A DNA stretch of 64,000 nt, taken from Pontibacter anaerobius (GTDB lineage: Bacteria > Bacteroidota > Bacteroidia > Cytophagales > Hymenobacteraceae). The translations under genes and the position numbers were made by a program. Where the stretch lies: the NCBI RefSeq assembly GCF_026241195.1, contig NZ_JAPFQO010000015.1, positions 1 through 64,000 of the forward strand, in the 5' to 3' direction. Shown here piece after piece: positions 9,912 through 18,396 of the stretch. The notes beneath the pieces were generated by a model that saw only the letters and a list, made by a program, of their open reading frames with translations, did no database searches and was not told the origin of the DNA. How positions within the stretch are numbered: the first letter of the stretch is position 1; every line of letters starts with the position of its first letter.

Positions 9912-10844
9912 TTAAAAGTACTGCGGCGTCAGCATTTTGGTCTCTTTCTTACGGAAGAAGTAGTAGCCAACCGATACCTCGTGGGTGCTCTGGTTGCTAT
10001 ATCCATTCAGCATTTTGTCGTAGGAGTAACCCACACGCAGCTGCTTCATTACCTGCAGCTCGCCTATAAAGGCTACGGCCGTGCGTTTTTCCACATCGCC
10101 CATCTCAGCATCGTTGAAAACATTCATACTTGTGCGGTAAGAGCTACCCAGCCACAGGCGATCTGCCAGAAGTATAAAGGCGTTCACATCCATACTTGTA
10201 GGTGCATGGAAGTCCTCCTTCACCAACAGGCTTGGCTTCAGCTTCACGAAACGGCTTACATCAAACACATAGCCTGCTGTAAAGAAGTAATGGCGCTCCG
10301 GCTCCACCTGGTCCATGTCCTTAAACTGCAGCAAGTCCGTACCTGAGAAGCCAGCATAGAAACTGCGGGTATGGAAGTAGGCACCGATCTTCACGTCCGG
10401 CTTTATACTTGTCTCTTTGCCCGTCGGTATAGTTGGGTCATCTTCGATGCCGAACTTGCTGCCATCCACGGTATGCTGCACCAGGCCGGGCGCCAGGCCC
10501 AGGCTGAAGATGGCATTCTCGCTCACCTGCAGCTTCACGGCAACGTTGGCGTAGGCGCTGGTGGTGCTGTGGGCACCTAGTTCATCCCGCGTCAGGTTCA
10601 GGCCAAGGCCTAGCTTGTCACTGGCCATCACCCCGTCCACTGCCAACGACTGCGTGCTTGGCGACCCTTCCACGCCCGTCCACTGGGAGCGGTGAAACGC
10701 GTTTATGTTCAACACGTTTTTGCTACCCGTGTAAGCCGGGTTGATGGACATGCTGTTAAAAATATACTGTGAGTACTGCGGATTTTGCTGAGCGCTTGCG
10801 GCCGTGGTAAGCAACAGGGCCAGCAATAGGTAATATATTCTCAT
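9912..10844 (-). CDS. PorP/SprF-family type IX secretion membrane protein
   Basis: Outer-membrane beta-barrel protein of the PorP/SprF family, 310 aa. The signal peptide (MRIYYLLLALLLTTAASAQ) is followed by the family opening QNPQYSQYIFNSMSINPAYTG, which is diagnostic. Family members anchor or help export T9SS cargo with type B sorting domains, and they are usually encoded next to that cargo. That fits here: the gene sits 33 bp downstream of the large type B surface protein and 18 bp upstream of the OmpA protein, so the three probably form one export-and-anchoring unit. Confidence 0.95.
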   Translation of the reverse strand: MRIYYLLLALLLTTAASAQQNPQYSQYIFNSMSINPAYTGSKNVLNINAFHRSQWTGVEGSPSTQSLAVDGVMASDKLGLGLNLTRDELGAHSTTSAYANVAVKLQVSENAIFSLGLAPGLVQHTVDGSKFGIEDDPTIPTGKETSIKPDVKIGAYFHTRSFYAGFSGTDLLQFKDMDQVEPERHYFFTAGYVFDVSRFVKLKPSLLVKEDFHAPTSMDVNAFILLADRLWLGSSYRTSMNVFNDAEMGDVEKRTAVAFIGELQVMKQLRVGYSYDKMLNGYSNQSTHEVSVGYYFFRKKETKMLTPQYF

Positions 10845-10877
10845 TGTCTTTGGAATTACTAATTTTTAAGCCTCAGT

Positions 10878-13800
10878 CTAGCGGAATATGGTCGTATACC
10901 CGGTAAACTCTTTCACTACGCCGTCACATAACGTTACCCTTACTTTGTAGAAGTAAGTACCTTGCTCCAATCCTTTACCAGACCAGTTGTTCTGGTAGTT
11001 CTTTGTTTTGAACACCTCAGATCCCCAGCGGTTGAAAATGGTTATCTCGTTGTTCGGGAATTTCTCCAGGTTCTTAATGTGCCAGTTGTCGTTCTTGCCA
11101 TCGCCGTTCGGGCTGAAGGCTTTCGGGAAATTCAGGTTACCGTCGGCTTTAGAGGCATCAATGTTACCCATGGCTTCCATACTGCTGCACGGGCCGTTAT
11201 TGGCAACTACCGTTACCGTTCCCTGGGCATCAACTCTGTCGGCTTTAACAGTGATGGTTGTAGTACCCTGACCAGATGTGATGGTGAACCCGTTGCTTAC
11301 CGTCCAGGTGTAATCGTTTGCTCCGGCCACAGGCTCTATGGTGAACACCAGTCCGTCGCATACGTTGCTGTTGTCGGTAATCAGCCCTGGCGTTACCGGA
11401 GGCGTGAAGATCTCAATCTCCAAAGTACCCTCTGAAGTGTCGCAGCTGTTCTCGGCTACTACTTTTATAGCTCCGGCCGTTGTTCCTGCATTCACTATTA
11501 CGCTTGTGCCGGTGTTGCCTCCCTCGAAGCTCCAGCCTTCTGGCAGCGCCCAGGTATAGGTGGCGCCTCCCTCAGGGTTAGAGATGGTGTAAGTTAGCTG
11601 TGGCGTGTTCTCGCACACATCGTTGTTGCCTGTGATAACCGGAGCGGCAGGGGCTAATACAGGTGCTACTGCTTTCACGGCTTCCTCACCAAGGCCGCAC
11701 TCATTTCTCACGGCTACTTTCATGTTACCGCCCTTTTCTCCAACTTTTACTACAATGGAAGTAGTATTCTGCCCTGATACGATGGCCCAGGTTTCCGGCA
11801 CATTCCACTCATACCCGGTGGCTCCGGCTACTGCCGGTATAGTATAAGTCAGGTTCGTGCCTACGCAAGCACCGTTGCTGCCGCTGATGGCTGGGGCTGT
11901 CAGCACATCGCTCACAACTACTGCCAGGGAAGCTGCCTGCACGCTGCGACCGCATGCGTTGTTAGCCTTCACCGTTACGTTTCCGCTTGTGCTGCCAACT
12001 GTTACCGTTACTGTTCTGCTGTCTCCCCCGGATACTACTGTCCAGTCTGATGAAGGGAAGCTCCAGGTGTAAGAGGTAGCACCAGTTACTGCAGCGGCTG
12101 TGTAGGTCTGCTCTGTTCCGGCACATACTGTTGCATCGCCGGTTATACTTGCCGGAGCGTTAGGCACCGGGTTGATACCAATTACTTTAGAAGCCTTCAC
12201 TGTAAAGCAGCCGTTCGTCACCTCCAGTGTCAGGGTGCCACCGCTAGCACCGGCACTTACCTCTACTGTAGAAGCGTTCGCTCCGGAGGTAATGGTCAGG
12301 CCGCCGTTGGCTGTCCACTTATAAGTTACTGTACCCTCATAAGCTGGCGCTGTATATACATTGCCTGTGCTGTTCTGGCATACTTTGTCTGTACCCGAGA
12401 TAGTTGGCGTAGCCAGCATCGGCGTAACCACCACGCTTTTAGTTACAGTCAGTTCGTTGCCGCAGAAGTCAGTTATTGTAACAGACACGGTACCATTAGA
12501 AGCACCTGCTTTAACGGTTACTTTGTTGCCTGTTTTCGAAATAATCTGCACACCACCTCCGGCAGCGAAATTATAAGTAGCTCCCGGCACTTCGGTTGCA
12601 GTAAATACAAGTGTTTCATTCTGGCAAGCCTCGCCATCTCCGTTCAAGGCGAAGTTTTCGATGGTTGGCGGCTCGTTCACCTCCACTTCTTTGCTGAAGG
12701 CTTCGCTGCTACCGCACTCGCCGTTAGCTACCACACTGATAGCCCCACTTTCTTTGCCAACTGTTACGGTTACTTCTCTTCCGTTTGCAGCACCTACTAC
12801 TTTCCAATCAGAAGGGAATGCCCAGGTATAACTGGTGGCACCGGTTACTGCCGGTGTGCTGAAGGTTACTTGCTTGTCCTCGCATACCTTAACCTCTCCG
12901 TTAATGGCTGTCGGAGCTTTCAGGGCTGGCGTTACGGCCAGCACTTTTACGCTGGTGCTGCTGAAGCCGCAGCTGTTTGTAGTTTTCAGGGTTACTTTGC
13001 CGCCCAGCAGGCTGCCATTCTTTGGCTTAACTACTACGCTGGCTCCGGTAATGTCTCCAACTATTTCCAGGTTGGTATCTACAGACCACTCATAGGTCAG
13101 TTCCTCTTCAGACTCGCCTGCCTCCAGAGTCATGCCCTCGCTGTTGAAACATACTTGCGCAAGGCCGTTTATGGCTGGCGCTTTAGGGGCACCGGTTACA
13201 TTAACTGCTACTTCTGCGCTTGCTGTTTTGCCGCACTGGTCGGTTACTGTAACTTTCACCGTTTTGCTGCCGCTGGTAGCGCTAGCATGCACCGTTACCT
13301 GGCTGCTGTTACGGTCAGTACCCTCGGCAAAACTCCAGCCTTGAGGTAGTGTCCAGGTATAAGTGCCGCCAATTACCTCTGATGCTGCCTTAAAGGTCAG
13401 GCTGGTAGCGCTGGCGCACACAGTAGTTGGTGCTTCGCTGATGGCCACCGCCAGTTCCGGGTTACATTTCACCTCCGGTATGGTAACAACATCTTCGTCG
13501 TTATCAGGGTCAGAGTCTTCATAGTCGCCCGGATCTGTTGGGTTGCCAGGGTTATTTGGATCACCTGGGTTATTCGGATCTTCGGGCTCAATGTCTTTTG
13601 CGATGATACTGACAACGTTGCTGATCGCGCCGGCCTTTACAAGTCTGGCTCTGATGGTAAGGGTTATGGTTGAGTTGCCAGGGAGCGATGGTACATAGAA
13701 CACACCGGCCTCGTGGTTGTATGTTCCTGCACTGGCTGTATAGCTCACGAACTGCAGCCCCTCAGGCAGTTTCTCTCTTACATACACATCTTCCTCAGCT

Positions 13801-14948
13801 TTGTCAGCATAGTTGGTAAGTGTAATCTTATAGTCCACGAAGTCGCCTACAAAGTATGACTCCTTCGGGTTAAGCAGTTGCTTGGTTACGCCCAGGTCGG
13901 GAAGTACAACTTCGGCTTCATCCTCGTCATCAATGGGCTCCGGGTCGGGGTTATCCCCTATAATGACTACTTTGTTTTTGATGTTACCTGTTCCTACTAT
14001 CTCAAATTCCAGCTTCAGCGTTTCTGTCGGCCCTACCGCCATATCGCCAACAAGCCATTGGTGGGTCTCTTCGTTGTAAGTGCCTTTGGTGGCCGAGATA
14101 AACCTTACAAACTTAAGCCCTGCCGGTATCTGCTCTTTTACCACTACATGCATGGCATTGCCCAAACCTTTGTTGGTGGCTTTTATGGTATAGGTTACCT
14201 TGGCTCCCAGCGTCACATCCTTGTACTCCACATCCTTCTCTACCTCCAGGTTAGTTTGTATGATGATAGGCATGGCCGTAGAGTTCTCATCGAAGTAAAT
14301 AGTACCCCCGAGTGAAATGGCACGGCCTACCAACGCAGCCCTGTTATGAAAGGTGATGTCTCCGGCGGCAATGATATTACCTTGAAAAGAGCTACCGGCC
14401 CCGATGGTGGCATTGCCTGTTATGATCCAGTAAACATTTTTTGCGGAAGCACCCATGTCCGAGAACTGGATACTGCCGCTGTTGGAGGTGAAGTCGCCCT
14501 CTATCAGGAATATAAACTGAGAGTTGATGCTCCCCTGACCATCAAGACGAAGGTTGCCGTTTAAGACGGTGTTGGCGTTGAACCTGTAGACACCAGGGGT
14601 TAAGGAGTTGTTATTACCTATTGCGGGAGCATGATTAACATAATCCGGCAGGTTAAGCAATTTATCATAAACGGCATTTGCGTACTGCATGCCTGCTTGC
14701 GCCAACTCCGTGTTGCGTTCCTTCCGGCCGAGCACATCCAGGTATGGCTCGCCTTCTATGGTTCTGCCCGGACTAATACCAATGTTGCCATCGATCTGAG
14801 TAATTCCAGGCCCTTTGGCTACAATCTTCTTGTTGGCCAGCGCCGAGAAGGTAGTTGCCCGCCCAAGCTCTATTTCATGCTCACTTGCCAGGCTAAGGGT
14901 GATACTGCCAGTCAGTAAAAGAAAGGTCAGCAGTAGATGTTTAATCAT
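10878..14948 (-). CDS. Giant T9SS surface protein: DUF3494 ice-binding-like head, DUF11 and nine PKD-like repeats, type B sorting domain
   Basis: About 1356 aa from the chosen ATG at 14948, where the signal peptide MIKHLLLTFLLLTGS begins (an ATG 30 bp upstream is possible). Order: DUF3494 beta-helix (about residues 35-230; motifs TQIDGNIGISPG, NVYWIITGNATIGAGSSFQG and NIIAAGDITFHNRAALVGRA), two DUF11 domains (about 235-475), an acidic Pro/Asn linker of PNNPGDPNNPG type, nine PKD/Ig-like repeats of about 80-90 aa, each with one early VC and one late CG cysteine, and a C-terminal gliding-motility-associated type B sorting domain (FPKAFSPNGDGKNDNW to the end). DUF3494 is the fold of bacterial ice-binding proteins, but many members have no proven ice activity, so ice or surface adhesion is an inference. 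Operon with the PorP/SprF and OmpA genes. Confidence 0.93.
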   Translation of the reverse strand: MIKHLLLTFLLLTGSITLSLASEHEIELGRATTFSALANKKIVAKGPGITQIDGNIGISPGRTIEGEPYLDVLGRKERNTELAQAGMQYANAVYDKLLNLPDYVNHAPAIGNNNSLTPGVYRFNANTVLNGNLRLDGQGSINSQFIFLIEGDFTSNSGSIQFSDMGASAKNVYWIITGNATIGAGSSFQGNIIAAGDITFHNRAALVGRAISLGGTIYFDENSTAMPIIIQTNLEVEKDVEYKDVTLGAKVTYTIKATNKGLGNAMHVVVKEQIPAGLKFVRFISATKGTYNEETHQWLVGDMAVGPTETLKLEFEIVGTGNIKNKVVIIGDNPDPEPIDDEDEAEVVLPDLGVTKQLLNPKESYFVGDFVDYKITLTNYADKAEEDVYVREKLPEGLQFVSYTASAGTYNHEAGVFYVPSLPGNSTITLTIRARLVKAGAISNVVSIIAKDIEPEDPNNPGDPNNPGNPTDPGDYEDSDPDNDEDVVTIPEVKCNPELAVAISEAPTTVCASATSLTFKAASEVIGGTYTWTLPQGWSFAEGTDRNSSQVTVHASATSGSKTVKVTVTDQCGKTASAEVAVNVTGAPKAPAINGLAQVCFNSEGMTLEAGESEEELTYEWSVDTNLEIVGDITGASVVVKPKNGSLLGGKVTLKTTNSCGFSSTSVKVLAVTPALKAPTAINGEVKVCEDKQVTFSTPAVTGATSYTWAFPSDWKVVGAANGREVTVTVGKESGAISVVANGECGSSEAFSKEVEVNEPPTIENFALNGDGEACQNETLVFTATEVPGATYNFAAGGGVQIISKTGNKVTVKAGASNGTVSVTITDFCGNELTVTKSVVVTPMLATPTISGTDKVCQNSTGNVYTAPAYEGTVTYKWTANGGLTITSGANASTVEVSAGASGGTLTLEVTNGCFTVKASKVIGINPVPNAPASITGDATVCAGTEQTYTAAAVTGATSYTWSFPSSDWTVVSGGDSRTVTVTVGSTSGNVTVKANNACGRSVQAASLAVVVSDVLTAPAISGSNGACVGTNLTYTIPAVAGATGYEWNVPETWAIVSGQNTTSIVVKVGEKGGNMKVAVRNECGLGEEAVKAVAPVLAPAAPVITGNNDVCENTPQLTYTISNPEGGATYTWALPEGWSFEGGNTGTSVIVNAGTTAGAIKVVAENSCDTSEGTLEIEIFTPPVTPGLITDNSNVCDGLVFTIEPVAGANDYTWTVSNGFTITSGQGTTTITVKADRVDAQGTVTVVANNGPCSSMEAMGNIDASKADGNLNFPKAFSPNGDGKNDNWHIKNLEKFPNNEITIFNRWGSEVFKTKNYQNNWSGKGLEQGTYFYKVRVTLCDGVVKEFTGYTTIFR

Positions 14949-15322
14949 AATATTAGAAATAACTGTATATAACGTCACTTACATATTTATAGATAGGGCT
15001 ATATCTATCTTCCACTCTTTTACTTGGTATGCCAGAAATAGTTACAGTTAAGACAATAAATTCTTATTATAATCATAGAATTTATTTTGCATAAAAGTAT
15101 CCCATAGGCATGGAAACCTTTATTCTCTCGACATGAAGAAAGAGGGGGCAAGCAGTGCAAAAATTCTATTGCGAAGAGAAAAAGTAAAGTTGTTTACATA
15201 GGCATATTAGCAGTAATCAGCCGTTAAAATTACATTTAACAACAGTATTATCAAATATATTTAAATATTTTTATTAAAATATGAGATAATTACAATTTTA
15301 CAGAGTCAGCTTATAGACCAAC
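14949..15322. other. AT-rich intergenic region upstream of the surface-protein operon
   Basis: About 370 bp, much more AT-rich than its surroundings, with long A/T tracts around 15225-15300. It must hold the promoter of the minus-strand T9SS operon, but I find no clear TTTG/TAnnTTTG pair. No gene or RNA is recognisable. It is one of the few stretches almost free of the AAGTATA/TATACTT word. Confidence 0.5.
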
Positions 15323-15366
15323 AAAAAAAGCCCCTGTTGCGCCTAGGCGCAACAGGGGCTTTTTTT
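15323..15366 (-). terminator. Perfect 44-nt palindromic terminator of lipA
   Basis: Seven A, then GCCCCTGTTGCGCC, the centre at TA, then the exact complement and seven T: a fully symmetric 44-base palindrome without a conventional loop. It lies 16 bp past the lipA stop and would work in both directions. Confidence 0.9.
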
Positions 15367-15382
15367 GTTTAGTGTTATGCGG

Positions 15383-16294
15383 CTAAACGTTTACATGACG
15401 CTCAGCATGATATGAGGATCTTACTAAAGGACCGGACTCAACATATTTTATACCCCGTCTCAACCCTTCCTCACGGTAATGGTCGAACAGGTCCGGGTGG
15501 ATAAACTCGGCTACCTCCAGGTGCATTTTGGTTGGCTGCAGATACTGGCCCAGTGTCAGGATGTCGCAGCCGTTGGCAGCGAGGTCGTCCATAGCCTGAT
15601 ACACCTGCTCGCGAGTTTCGCCCAGGCCGAGCATAATGCCTGTTTTGGTGCGCTGCCCGTACTCCTTGGTGCGGCGTATCTGCTCCAGCGAGCGGTCATA
15701 CTTTGCCTGCGGGCGCACACGACGATACAGCTCCTTCACCGTCTCCATGTTGTGCGACACCACCTCCTGGCCTGGCGAGATCATCGTGATCAGGGCATCC
15801 CAGGTACCCTTCACATCAGGGATTAGGGTCTCAATGGTTGTGGTCGGCGACATCAGTTTCACCTGCTTTACCGTTTCGTGCCAGATGGCAGCGCCACGGT
15901 CTTTCAGCTCATCGCGGTTTACCGATGTGATCACAGCGTGCTTTACGCCCATCAGTTGTATGGCCTCGGCTACGCGGCGTGGCTCATCTTCATCATACTC
16001 GTTGGGGCGGCCGGTAGCCACAGCGCAGAAAGAGCAGCTGCGGGTACACACGTTACCTAAGATCATGAACGTAGCAGTGCCTGCACCCCAGCACTCGCCC
16101 ATGTTTGGGCAGTTGCCGCTCTCGCAGATGGTGTGCAGTTTATATTCGTCTACAATGTTTCTTACTTTGGCATACTCCTTCCCAACCGGCAGTTTTACAC
16201 GCAGCCAGTTTGGCTTGCGGGGCTGGCCCAACGCGTTAAGTCCCTCGGGCTTGGCGTTAGGCTGAATAACCGGAAGTGTCATCATTTCATCCAT
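15383..16294 (-). CDS. lipA: Lipoyl synthase (radical SAM)
   Basis: Inserts two sulfurs into protein-bound octanoyl groups to make lipoyl cofactor for the 2-oxoacid dehydrogenases and GcvH. At 303 aa it is full length. The auxiliary cluster cysteines are in [12 protein letters not shown] (about residues 57-68) and the radical SAM CxxxCxxC in CTRSCSFC (about 83-90). The conserved [20 protein letters not shown] segment and the C-terminal family serine in the VRSSYHA region are present. A TATCTTTG -7 element sits only 5 bp before the ATG at 16294, so the mRNA may be leaderless or translation may start at Met4/Met5. Functional partners in the window are gcvP and the fused E1. Confidence 0.97.
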   Translation of the reverse strand: MDEMMTLPVIQPNAKPEGLNALGQPRKPNWLRVKLPVGKEYAKVRNIVDEYKLHTICESGNCPNMGECWGAGTATFMILGNVCTRSCSFCAVATGRPNEYDEDEPRRVAEAIQLMGVKHAVITSVNRDELKDRGAAIWHETVKQVKLMSPTTTIETLIPDVKGTWDALITMISPGQEVVSHNMETVKELYRRVRPQAKYDRSLEQIRRTKEYGQRTKTGIMLGLGETREQVYQAMDDLAANGCDILTLGQYLQPTKMHLEVAEFIHPDLFDHYREEGLRRGIKYVESGPLVRSSYHAERHVNV

Positions 16295-16404
16295 GGGGCA
16301 AAGATAGGAAGTTATGGCTTAAGAGTTTAACCATAGACCAAAAATGTGGCCATGGCAAGGTATGCCTCTCTAACAAACCGGCACCAATAAATGTTCGGGG
16401 GATT

Positions 16405-17145
16405 TTACTTTCTGCTACCGTAGTACAGGTTCAGGTACACTGAGGTGAACGTATTGTTGTTCTCGGCCAACGGAATGATAACCGGCTCACTCGGGAAGTA
16501 CTCCACTGCCACACCCACCTCTATACCTGCTATACTTTCGCGGTAGCGGCCATACTCAAAGCTAAGGCCGGCCTTGGCGTGCAAGCCCGGCTTAACCTTT
16601 GTCTGCCCCAAGCCCCGGAAAACGGTATCGCTGCCCAGGATATAGTCTGTGTTGGTGTGGATGTTCTCGTCGTAAGGCACGGTGCGCACATCGTTGGTGG
16701 TACCGTCGTAGCTGTAGTCTATGTAGTAAGGCACGAGCAGGCCAATAGAAGGGCCAACGGCGCCCAGGGCATTTACCTGCACCCCAGACTCAGCTGCCTT
16801 GCGGAACAGCACCAGCTCGCGGCCATAATGCGGCCTCACCACAAAAAAGTAATTCTTCTTGCCGTACACAAACGGCTCGCCCACATAGTTCAGGTAGCGC
16901 TCTTCCTTGGGGTGTTTTACCTCCACTACCTCCACGCCGCCAAACTGGTACATGCGCTCGTTCATGTAATAGGAGAAACGCAGAAAGGCCCCTCCGATCA
17001 GGCCACCGTTGGAGTTGAAGTTGATGCCGTAGCTCGTCTCTTGCTCAAAGCTTTCGTCTTCCTCCGTTTGGGCAACGGCTGGGGTGGCTGCCAGAAGCGC
17101 TGCCACAAGTATACATGTCAAGAATCTTATCACAGGCCAGTGCAT
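16405..17145 (-). CDS. Predicted outer-membrane beta-barrel protein
   Basis: About 246 aa from the ATG at 17145. The start was chosen because MHWPVIRFLTCILVAALLAATPAVAQ is a good signal peptide, while upstream codons are not protein-like. The mature part has alternating aromatic/hydrophobic strands (GLIGGAFLRFSYYM, NYFFVVRPHYGREL, TSVYLNLYYGSRK) and ends in an aromatic-rich strand, as outer-membrane barrels do. I do not recognise a named family, and function is unknown. It lies between lipA and ytxJ on the same strand, more than 100 bp from each. Confidence 0.7.
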   Translation of the reverse strand: MHWPVIRFLTCILVAALLAATPAVAQTEEDESFEQETSYGINFNSNGGLIGGAFLRFSYYMNERMYQFGGVEVVEVKHPKEERYLNYVGEPFVYGKKNYFFVVRPHYGRELVLFRKAAESGVQVNALGAVGPSIGLLVPYYIDYSYDGTTNDVRTVPYDENIHTNTDYILGSDTVFRGLGQTKVKPGLHAKAGLSFEYGRYRESIAGIEVGVAVEYFPSEPVIIPLAENNNTFTSVYLNLYYGSRK

Positions 17146-17320
17146 TTCAGGTTGTATAAAAGTACTCAACTTTACGCGTATTTCAAACTTAAGATCACCT
17201 GCCGCCAACACCTTAAAAGTATGCGTAAAAGCCGTTTCCGAACTTTTCCTACTTACTACTACAGCGCCAGAATCGTTGTGGTACTTTATACGGAAAATAG
17301 GGCGGCCAAAGTATAAGCCG

Positions 17321-17662
17321 CTATGCCGCCACCTGCTTTTTAAGCGCGTCTACGCTGATACCGAGGTGTGAGGCATCATAGGTACAAACGCCATCCTGCA
17401 CCAACAGCAGCTGCGGCGACTGGTGCCTTACCTGCAGCAGCTCTGCCACTTCGTTGGAAACAGGCCTGTAGCTTATCAGGTCGAGGTAGTAGGGCTTTAC
17501 ATGGTCGATGCCGGCGCCGGCCCACTGGCGCTCCAGGCGGCTTTTGGCGGTAGAACTGATGGAGCAGGCGGTACTGTGCTTAAAAATAACTACCGGCGTG
17601 TTCTTCGATTCATCCATGATCTCTTCCAACTGATCAACGCTGGTTAGCGGGTGCCAATTCAT
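17321..17662 (-). CDS. ytxJ: Bacillithiol-system redox protein YtxJ
   Basis: A 113-aa monothiol thioredoxin-like protein of the YtxJ family. It has the short active site in FKHSTACSISSTAK (Cys about residue 33), where a classical thioredoxin would have CxxC, and a cis-Pro region at RHQSPQLLLV. Members occur in organisms that make bacillithiol and are thought to act on bacillithiolated proteins. This fits the Bacteroidota assignment. It is preceded by two small envelope-protein genes on the same strand with gaps of 21 and 32 bp, so co-transcription is likely. Confidence 0.9.
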   Translation of the reverse strand: MNWHPLTSVDQLEEIMDESKNTPVVIFKHSTACSISSTAKSRLERQWAGAGIDHVKPYYLDLISYRPVSNEVAELLQVRHQSPQLLLVQDGVCTYDASHLGISVDALKKQVAA

Positions 17663-17683
17663 ATTATAAAGTCCTTTCTCTTC

Positions 17684-18052
17684 TTAGTTTGATTTTCTTT
17701 TCTCGCTCCGGGGCTTATACTTTCTTTTCTTAAAGAGCTTAAATTTCCTGGCCGGATCCCCGTTTACGTTGAAGTGCAACCTGGAGCCGTCATCCCGCTT
17801 TACGCGCTTTCGGCCGGCGGCCCCTTTCTTAAAAGTATAAGCATCGGTGTTCAGGTGGGTGTCTTTGTACTTGCTGTCTACCTTTTCGGCATCTTTCAAC
17901 GATTTCCGTAGCTGCTGCTCATGCTTAGCCAACGCCTCATAGCTTACCTGGCCATATCCGGGCAGGGTACCCAACAGGAAAAACAGCAGCAGGCCCAAGC
18001 CATACTTATACGCTGTCCGGCAGCAAGATTCAGCAACACGCACCTTCATCAT
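17684..18052 (-). CDS. Small secreted basic protein of unknown function
   Basis: A 122-aa protein with a hydrophobic N-terminal signal (YGLGLLLFFLLGTLPGYGQ) and a very basic C-terminus (FKLFKKRKYKPRSEKRK). No recognised domain. The start may be either of the two adjacent Met codons. It lies 21 bp upstream of ytxJ and 32 bp downstream of a small lipoprotein gene that has a similarly basic tail, so the pair may work together in the envelope. Confidence 0.6.
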   Translation of the reverse strand: MMKVRVAESCCRTAYKYGLGLLLFFLLGTLPGYGQVSYEALAKHEQQLRKSLKDAEKVDSKYKDTHLNTDAYTFKKGAAGRKRVKRDDGSRLHFNVNGDPARKFKLFKKRKYKPRSEKRKSN

Positions 18053-18084
18053 GGTTTTATACTGATTCTGTTTAAACTGGTTTT

Positions 18085-18297
18085 CTAAAACAGGCCCAAC
18101 ACGCGTCCCTTCTTTACCCGTCCGTTTTTATCCCTCTTCACCTTAATGGCCTCCAGGCCCTGCGAGTTTGGCCCCTGTACTTTTACTGTGCGCTTGCTGG
18201 TAGGCTTGGGGCAAGGAATTCCTTTGCGCTGGCACCCCGCCCCGGCAAGCAGGAACAGGCACAGCAGCATAAAAAGGTATGGGCGGAATAAACGCAT
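18085..18297 (-). CDS. Small lipoprotein
   Basis: About 70 aa from the ATG at 18297 (an upstream frame to 18360 adds residues before the signal sequence). The N-terminus MRLFRPYLFMLLCLFLLAGAGC is an obvious lipoprotein signal with lipobox AGAGC. The mature part is short and basic (KVKRDKNGRVKKGRVLGLF). No known family. It lies about 100 bp downstream of the E1 gene. Confidence 0.55.
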   Translation of the reverse strand: MRLFRPYLFMLLCLFLLAGAGCQRKGIPCPKPTSKRTVKVQGPNSQGLEAIKVKRDKNGRVKKGRVLGLF

Positions 18298-18396
18298 GAT
18301 GCAAATATATGATTTTAATTTTATTATAAATAGCTTAAACACAAAAGCAAAACACAGCATACAACCAAAGTATAGGCTGTGCTGCTTCGGCGCCTT

